Shown here piece by piece: positions 5,954 to 10,840 of a DNA stretch of 10,840 bases. Positions within the stretch are counted from its first letter, which is position 1. Each line of letters starts with the position of its first letter. This stretch comes from Flavobacterium sp. (GTDB lineage: Bacteria > Bacteroidota > Bacteroidia > Flavobacteriales > Flavobacteriaceae): contig DMHA01000211.1 in the NCBI GenBank assembly GCA_003449615.1, forward strand, positions 1 through 10,840, in the 5' to 3' direction. The notes beneath the pieces are model-generated. The model did not search any database, was not told where the DNA came from, and saw only the letters and a program-made list of their open reading frames with translations. The translations under genes and the position numbers were made by a program.

Positions 5954-7993
5954 TTACTTCCTTTCTTCGATATATTTTAGAATTTCTTTGCTCACATTTT
6001 CGCTAGTGAAACCAAATTTTTGATCCAAAACTCCAGCTGGTGCTGAATATCCAAAATGCTCTAATCCAATCACTTTTCCGCTATCGCCAATCAATCCTTC
6101 GAGGTTTACAGGAAGTCCAGCGGTAAGACCAAAAACTAATTTTCCTTTTGGAATTACACTTTCTTGATAGGCTACAGATTGTTGTTTGAACAATCCTTCC
6201 GAAATAATAGAAGCTACATTCACTTTCAAATTATTTTCATTTTCTAAAAGCACTGCAGCATCCATAAGTGTCGAAACTTCCGAACCATTGGCAAATAAAG
6301 TAATATCAGGTTTTGCAACAGATTTTACCAAATAACCTCCTTTTTTAGCTTCGGTTGCCTCGTCATATCTTGAAGTTCCTGTTGCAGGAATATCTTTGAC
6401 GTTTTGTCTCGAAAGAATTAAAGCGGTTGGCGTAGTCGTATTTTTCAAAGCCATATCCCAAGCTACCGAAGTTTCGATAGCATCGGCAGGGCGAAGCGCC
6501 AATAAACTTTGGTGACCCGAATGGTTTTTGATTTTTTCCATCAAACGCATTTGAGCTTCTTGCTCGATGGGTTGGTGCGTGGGTCCGTCTTCCCCTACTC
6601 TAAATGAATCGTGAGTCAAGACATATTTTACGGGCAATTCTTGAATTGCAGCCAATCGAATCGCGGGTTTCATATAATCTGAAAACACAAAAAATGTTGC
6701 CACAACTGGAATTACTCCTCCGTGAAGAGCGATTCCGTTAGCAATTGCAGTCATCGTTAGTTCAGCAACACCCGCTTGTAAAAAAGCGCCACTGAAATTA
6801 TTTTTTTCTAAAACAGTCGTTTTTTTCAAGAAACCATCCGTTTTATCACTATTGGATAAATCGGCTGAGGAAACAATCATATTCTCCACATTTTCAGCCA
6901 AATAGCCTAACACTATCGAAGAAGCTTCTCTGGTAGCCACATTCGCTTTTTGAACTATTTGACTAAAATCCAAATCAGGAAGTTTGCCTGAAAGGAACAT
7001 TTCCATTTTTTGTGACAAGGCTGGATTTGCTTTTTTCCAAGTGGCTATAGTTGTTTTTTTAATAGCAGCTGAGGCAATTTTGTCGGCTCGAACTTCCGAA
7101 TAATAGGCTTGAACTTCCTCGAAAATATCAAAAGAATTGTCTGGATTGGCCCCAAGATTGATTAAGGTTTTTGTAAAATTGGCTTTAGTATCGCCAATAG
7201 GTTTTCCGTGCAATTCACATTCCCCTTCATACATATCCCCACTTTCAGTAACGCAACCTTTACCCATAATGGTTTTACCAATAATCAGAGTAGGTTTTTC
7301 AGTTTCGGCATTGGCATCATCTAATGCTTTTCGAATTTGTTCGTGGTTGTGACCGTCAATATTGATTACTTTCCAACCCCAAGCTTCATATTTCATAGCC
7401 GTATCTTCAGAAGATACCTCATCGGTCATAGATGAAAGTTGCACATCATTCGAATCGTAGAACATGATAAAATTATTCAATCCTAAATGACCTGCAATTC
7501 GACCAACACCTTGAGAAATTTCTTCTTGAACTCCACCATCGGTTATAAATCCGTAAATTTTGTGTGTAAATAAGCCTTCGAATCTTGCATCCAAAAACTT
7601 AGCTGCAATGGCAGCTCCCACTCCCATAGCGTGTCCTTGTCCTAGAGGTCCTGAGGTATTTTCGATTCCTCTCAAGACATCCACTTCTGGGTGTCCGGGT
7701 GTAACAGAACCCCATTGTCTGAAATTATGTAAATCGTCTTTAGAATAATTCCCCAACAAACTATATTGTGCATACATCAAGGCCGACAAATGCCCAGCAT
7801 CCATAAAGAAACGATCTCTGAAAGCCCAGTCCATTTCGGTGGGATCAAAATTCAAATATTCTGAATAAAGAATGTGCAAGAAATCTGCTCCACCCATTGC
7901 TCCTCCAGGATGACCTGATTTTGCCTTTTCTACCATTGAAATGGCTAAAGCTCTAATGTTATCTGCCGCTAAATTGTCGATTTTTTTGTTCAT
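5954..7993 (-). CDS. tkt: transketolase, full length
   Basis: A 679-residue cytosolic ThDP enzyme moving two-carbon ketol units between sugar phosphates in the non-oxidative pentose phosphate pathway. All three regions are present. The N-terminal ThDP domain has GHPGG (27-31), LGQGHAMGVG (117-126), TDGGVQEE (151-158) and the Mg-binding Asn182 in YDSND, with His262. The pyrimidine domain has the catalytic Glu411 in GVAELTM, THDSFRVGEDGPTHQP (460-475) with His461, Asp469 and His473, and the sugar-phosphate arginines Arg355 and Arg529. The C-terminal domain follows (about 545-679). The cofactor motif usually written GDG reads TDG here, with the metal-binding Asp kept. Some bacteria split this enzyme into two half-genes; here it is one ORF. 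A -7 match lies at 8124-8131. I saw no convincing terminator after the stop. Confidence 0.96.
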   Translation of the reverse strand: MNKKIDNLAADNIRALAISMVEKAKSGHPGGAMGGADFLHILYSEYLNFDPTEMDWAFRDRFFMDAGHLSALMYAQYSLLGNYSKDDLHNFRQWGSVTPGHPEVDVLRGIENTSGPLGQGHAMGVGAAIAAKFLDARFEGLFTHKIYGFITDGGVQEEISQGVGRIAGHLGLNNFIMFYDSNDVQLSSMTDEVSSEDTAMKYEAWGWKVINIDGHNHEQIRKALDDANAETEKPTLIIGKTIMGKGCVTESGDMYEGECELHGKPIGDTKANFTKTLINLGANPDNSFDIFEEVQAYYSEVRADKIASAAIKKTTIATWKKANPALSQKMEMFLSGKLPDLDFSQIVQKANVATREASSIVLGYLAENVENMIVSSADLSNSDKTDGFLKKTTVLEKNNFSGAFLQAGVAELTMTAIANGIALHGGVIPVVATFFVFSDYMKPAIRLAAIQELPVKYVLTHDSFRVGEDGPTHQPIEQEAQMRLMEKIKNHSGHQSLLALRPADAIETSVAWDMALKNTTTPTALILSRQNVKDIPATGTSRYDEATEAKKGGYLVKSVAKPDITLFANGSEVSTLMDAAVLLENENNLKVNVASIISEGLFKQQSVAYQESVIPKGKLVFGLTAGLPVNLEGLIGDSGKVIGLEHFGYSAPAGVLDQKFGFTSENVSKEILKYIEERK

Positions 7994-8123
7994 CTTGTTT
8001 GTATAAAGTGTTGTTTTTAGAGTCTATTTGATGTATTAAAATTTTAAAAAAATGATTTGATTCCAATCTAATTTATTATAAATCAAATCTTTCGGATAGT
8101 ATAAATTCATTTTTCAAACGGTG

Positions 8124-8131
8124 CAAAATTA
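8124..8131 (-). promoter_or_regulatory. predicted -7 box of the transketolase gene
   Basis: The minus strand reads TAATTTTGCACC from 8131. The first eight bases match TAnnTTTG exactly, and the TTTGCACC context is identical to that of the desaturase promoter. No TTG is seen at the -33 position. The start would be near 8117, leaving a leader of about 124 nt. Confidence 0.42.
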
Positions 8132-8248
8132 AGCAAATTACCCGTTATAAAAGTTTAAAAAAGAACAAATTTTGAGTTTATTTTTGTGAAAATAAATATT
8201 TTAGTATAGAAAATTATTCCTTTGGATTTGTTCAAAAAATATCCAGTT

Positions 8249-8268
8249 TTGATTGATGAAACAATCAA
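8249..8268. repeat. small hairpin next to element copy B
   Basis: TTGATTG-ATGAAA-CAATCAA is a perfect 7-bp stem with a 6-base loop, ending 4 bases before copy B. It has no T-run on either side. It may be chance in AT-rich DNA. Nothing else is seen between 8132 and 8248. Confidence 0.3.
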
Positions 8269-8507
8269 TAACGGTTCTACCCTCAACTGTGTGGGTATTT
8301 TTTTAGCCACGAATTACACGAATTAGCACTAATTAAATTATTTTGAAATTTAATCACACGAATTTTATAAGAATTCGTGTGATTTTTGAGTTAAACAAAT
8401 TTGTGTAAATTCGTGTAATTGCTTCGCCAGTTCACTTCGTTCGTGTCGTGGCTAACTTTTTTTAACAATTACAAAACCCACACAATTCGGGGTAGAACCT
8501 CAAAAAC
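8265..8507. mobile_element. MITE-like element, copy B (227 bp plus 8-bp target duplication)
   Basis: The element body is 8273-8499. The 24-bp ends (8273-8296 and 8476-8499) are inverted repeats matching at 21/24 positions and begin GGTTCTACCC. Flanking octamers TCAATAAC (8265-8272) and TCAAAAAC (8500-8507) match at 7/8, consistent with an 8-bp target duplication. Inside are a 20-bp inverted arm (8305-8324 with 8408-8419 plus 8446-8453) and a perfect 13-bp central hairpin (8352-8364 and 8372-8384, loop TTATAAG). The octamer CACGAATT occurs three times forward and twice inverted. The element is non-coding. It lies between the transketolase promoter and the ppiD-like terminator and interrupts neither gene. 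The 28-base length difference from copy A is a 26-base insertion plus 2 bases. Confidence 0.87.
8420..8445. repeat. 26-bp insertion inside element copy B
   Basis: Present in B and absent from A at the aligned site. It starts TGCTTCGCCAGTTCAC and is richer in GC than the rest of the element. Removing it restores a perfect 20-bp inverted arm, so it was gained by B rather than lost from A. The heptamer TTCGTGT occurs on both sides (8410-8416 and 8440-8446). Confidence 0.7.
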
Positions 8508-8533
8508 AAGGAATAGGTTGTGTAAATAAAAAC

Positions 8534-8569
8534 AAAAAATCCCGTTTAGATTTGCTCTAAACGGGATTT
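8534..8569 (-). terminator. intrinsic terminator of the ppiD-like gene
   Basis: A perfect 14-bp stem (8537-8550 with 8556-8569; core CCCGTTTAGA / TCTAAACGGG) closes a 5-base loop. On the minus strand it continues into T-rich sequence (TTTTTTG, then TTTTT). It begins 22 bases after the stop at 8591. Strong Rho-independent terminator. Confidence 0.92.
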
Positions 8570-8590
8570 GAATTTCAGCAAATTTTCAAT

Positions 8591-10687
8591 CTAATAATTG
8601 AAATCTTTTCGGTTGTCTTTAATCTCAGCTTTGTCTTTTAATGCTGGCAAAACTCGGTTTACATCTCCAGCACTTTGCGCTTTCAATTTGGCTACATAAG
8701 CGGTATGATCTTTTAAAACTGGTGCTTTTTGCGTGTTTATATTTTTTACAACATAAACTCCTGTATTCCCTTCGATTGGTGCAGAAAGCTTGCCCGCTGT
8801 TAATGCAAATGCATTTCCTATTACTTTTGGTTCTTGACCTACTCCATTGAGTACTGGATTTTCCATTGTAATATCTGTGGCTTGTTGCACTGTTGAACCA
8901 GTAGCTTTTGCAATCGCTTCTAATGAAGTTCCTGCCATTTTAGCTTTGATTAATTCGGCTTTTTTCTTGTTTTTAAGAATTGGCTCCACATAAGAACGAA
9001 CTAAGTCAACAGCCATTAATCCTTCTGGATTGATTTTTTTAACTTTTGCAATTACGTTCCCTAAATTGGCAACTTCAAATCTTTTTATTGCTCCTACTTT
9101 TGTTCCATCTTCAAAAGCCCAAATTACAATATTTCTTTGGTTACCCAATGGTCCAAATGATTCATCCATTGCTTTTACAGTAACTGGAGGTGCAACATTT
9201 AGTTTCATTGCGGTTGCAGTTTTTGCAAAATCTTTTTCATTGGCATCCATTTCGAACTGAGTGGATTGCTCAAAAATTTTGTTTGAAGTGGTTTCTGAAG
9301 CTTCAATTTTTTGGGCCACGGTTGCTAGTCTAATTCCGTCTTGTTTGTCGGTAACTTTGATGATGTGAAAACCAAATTGTGTTTCTACTAATCCAACTTT
9401 TCCGATTGGGCTACCGAAAACAAAATCATTGAAAGGTTTTACCATTCTGTTTGGCTCAAAATAACCTAAATCTCCACCTTGTTGTGAAGAAGAATCATCA
9501 GATGCTGTGAAAGCCAACATCAAGAAACTATCAGGATTTGCATTTACTTGAGCCAAAATTGATTCTGCTTTTGCTTTGGCTTCTTCTTTGGTTCTTTTCT
9601 CTTTTTTATTTGGAACTTGAGTACCTTCATAGCTAATCAAGATGTGACTTGCTTTTGCGTTTACGCCTACTTTTCTACCCATAGATTTTGAAAGGCAATA
9701 GTATTTTCCATTCATATAAGGACCGTAAATTTCGCCCGGAGCCAAATTGTATAATTTGTCAGCATCAACAGCTGGCAAATCATTTTTGGCAACATAAGTA
9801 GAATCATAAGGAATGTCTGAATTTGCTTTTACAAAATCAACAACATTTGTTGCAGATTTGAAACTTGGTAAAGTGTCATTTTTACCAGTTTGTGTGTTGA
9901 AAACAACACTTCCTGTCAATAATCCATTGACTTTAGCTTTCACTTCAGCTTCATCTTCTGGAGAGGCTTTGTCTTCTATTAATACATATTCGATTTCACG
10001 AGTTTCGTCGGCTTTGTATTTTTTTTCATTCTTGTTCATATAAGCTACTATCTCATCATCAGTAACTTTCACATCGCTGTCTTTGATAGTTGAATACAAA
10101 CCGCCAACATAGGCAAAACTTACTTTGTTAGCTTCCATTTCGTATTTCAATTTGCCTTCGCTTTCGGTAGTGTATGTTCCCGCTTTTATCATTGAAGCAT
10201 ACATTTGGTATTTTGCGTTCAACTCAGCATCTTTTTCTCTGTCCTTTACATATTGCGCAATTTGTGGATTTGTTTTGATGGCTTCTTTGAATTTAGCTTC
10301 GTCAAAAGCTCCTGAAGAATTCTGAAACATTGGGTTATTGCCAATATTTTGGTCAGATTTCAAAATTTCCATTATGTGCTTGGCTCCTACTCGCAAGCCT
10401 AATTTATCAAATTCTGAGGTTAGCAAAGCAATAGATACTTCCTGATCCCAAACCCTATTGGCTGCTGCTGTTGGAGTAACGCCTTGTTGGCTTTTTTCGA
10501 TATTGCTCACTTTAAGTCTAAAATCCTCAAATGGAATGTCTTTTCCGTTAACACTACCTACATCATTTGAACTTTTACCAAAGTTTCCTTTAGTAAAAAC
10601 ATCTCCTGCAATAAATGCAAATAAACAAAATCCAATAACTACTATCAATAATGCGGAACGTTGTCTAATTTTTTGTAAAACTGCCAT
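8591..10687 (-). CDS. SurA/PpiD-like membrane-anchored peptidyl-prolyl isomerase
   Basis: A 698-residue envelope folding factor. The short basic N-terminus (KIRQR) precedes one membrane helix at about 12-29, an uncleaved anchor like that of PpiD; the rest should be periplasmic. Residues about 35-230 form the SurA_N-like chaperone region, starting VGSVNGKDIPFEDF. A parvulin (PpiC) rotamase domain lies at about 344-448, with KASHIL (345-350), GGDLGYFEPNRMVKPFNDFVF (404-424) and ETQFGFHIIKV (435-445). A degenerate parvulin-like segment may sit at about 225-335 (YGPYMNGKYYCLSK). The long C-terminal part (460-698) is helical and less conserved. Length and order fit PpiD homologues of Bacteroidota, which are thought to help outer-membrane and secreted proteins fold. 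The gene ends in a strong terminator, and a promoter-like box lies at 10721-10728. Confidence 0.92.
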   Translation of the reverse strand: MAVLQKIRQRSALLIVVIGFCLFAFIAGDVFTKGNFGKSSNDVGSVNGKDIPFEDFRLKVSNIEKSQQGVTPTAAANRVWDQEVSIALLTSEFDKLGLRVGAKHIMEILKSDQNIGNNPMFQNSSGAFDEAKFKEAIKTNPQIAQYVKDREKDAELNAKYQMYASMIKAGTYTTESEGKLKYEMEANKVSFAYVGGLYSTIKDSDVKVTDDEIVAYMNKNEKKYKADETREIEYVLIEDKASPEDEAEVKAKVNGLLTGSVVFNTQTGKNDTLPSFKSATNVVDFVKANSDIPYDSTYVAKNDLPAVDADKLYNLAPGEIYGPYMNGKYYCLSKSMGRKVGVNAKASHILISYEGTQVPNKKEKRTKEEAKAKAESILAQVNANPDSFLMLAFTASDDSSSQQGGDLGYFEPNRMVKPFNDFVFGSPIGKVGLVETQFGFHIIKVTDKQDGIRLATVAQKIEASETTSNKIFEQSTQFEMDANEKDFAKTATAMKLNVAPPVTVKAMDESFGPLGNQRNIVIWAFEDGTKVGAIKRFEVANLGNVIAKVKKINPEGLMAVDLVRSYVEPILKNKKKAELIKAKMAGTSLEAIAKATGSTVQQATDITMENPVLNGVGQEPKVIGNAFALTAGKLSAPIEGNTGVYVVKNINTQKAPVLKDHTAYVAKLKAQSAGDVNRVLPALKDKAEIKDNRKDFNY

Positions 10688-10720
10688 TTCTATTTTTTAT
10701 TAATTTTTATATTCAGTCTG

Positions 10721-10728
10721 CGAAAATA
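10721..10728 (-). promoter_or_regulatory. candidate -7 box of the ppiD-like gene
   Basis: The minus strand reads TATTTTCGCA from 10728, one mismatch from TAnnTTTG. The start would be near 10714, giving a leader of about 27 nt. No -33 TTG at a standard distance is seen. Confidence 0.32.
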
Positions 10729-10840
10729 CAATTATCTTATTAATAATTATAATAGTCATACTATAATTTGCAAGAAAATTTGATTTCTTAAAAAATTTAT
10801 ACACTTATAGTCATTTTAACCAATTCTATTTTTTTGTTGG
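10729..10840. other. AT-rich upstream DNA, no gene seen
   Basis: All three minus-strand frames meet a stop within about 45 bases of the right edge, so at most the last 4-13 codons of an upstream gene could be here and cannot be identified. No plus-strand start, hairpin or repeat of note was found. Confidence 0.5.

Noticed and set aside
5755..6006. 83-codon plus-strand ORF across the gap before transketolase
   Set aside because: Starts in the antitoxin gene and ends in the transketolase gene, both on the other strand; composition is that of AT-rich spacer.
8170..8200. plus-strand TATTTTTG as a promoter
   Set aside because: It matches the -7 box but no gene follows on that strand; chance match in AT-rich DNA.
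8273..8499. riboswitch or CRISPR reading of the repeated CACGAATT units
   Set aside because: Units are 8-9 bases without spacer structure, and the whole block ends in transposon-like inverted repeats with flanking duplications.

Overview
The window looks like a piece of chromosome from a Flavobacteriaceae bacterium, most likely Flavobacterium or a close relative. The evidence is the AT-rich intergenic DNA, several close matches to the Bacteroidota -7 promoter motif TAnnTTTG, the lack of Shine-Dalgarno sequences before the starts, and protein sequences that read as typical of this clade. It is mostly housekeeping chromosome with a small accessory insert and two kinds of repeat element. No tRNA, rRNA, CRISPR array or intact transposase gene was seen.

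Layout. (1) 1-618, minus strand: two small membrane-protein genes in tandem, the second running off the left edge. (2) 619-949: a promoter candidate, a 133-bp element with inverted ends (766-898) and a terminator. (3) 950-3280, minus strand: a class I/II aminotransferase downstream of a membrane fatty-acid desaturase, 45 bp apart and probably one transcript. (4) 3281-3594: divergent promoter region carrying MITE-like element copy A (3294-3492). (5) 3595-4224, plus strand: rsmG, the 16S rRNA G527 methyltransferase. (6) 4283-5786: AT-rich accessory segment with an HNH nuclease, a possible 36-codon ORF, and a convergent YafQ-type toxin/antitoxin pair. (7) 5954-7993, minus strand: full-length transketolase. 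(8) 7994-8590: transketolase promoter, MITE-like copy B (8273-8499) and the terminator of the next gene. (9) 8591-10687, minus strand: a PpiD/SurA-like periplasmic peptidyl-prolyl isomerase, then 153 bp of upstream DNA.

The housekeeping genes do not form one pathway; they cover transamination, lipid desaturation, ribosome modification, pentose phosphate metabolism and envelope protein folding. The most interesting signal is the repeat pair. Copies A and B share 24-bp terminal inverted repeats and the same internal palindromes, and each is flanked by an 8-bp direct repeat (perfect for A, 7/8 for B). They look like a non-autonomous transposable element family. Copy A lies between the predicted promoter and the start codon of the desaturase, so it would be transcribed as a structured 5' leader. 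Copy B carries a 26-bp insertion that splits an otherwise perfect 20-bp inverted arm. The HNH nuclease, with an unassigned N-terminal region and beside a toxin-antitoxin pair, is a modest candidate for an anti-foreign-DNA function.
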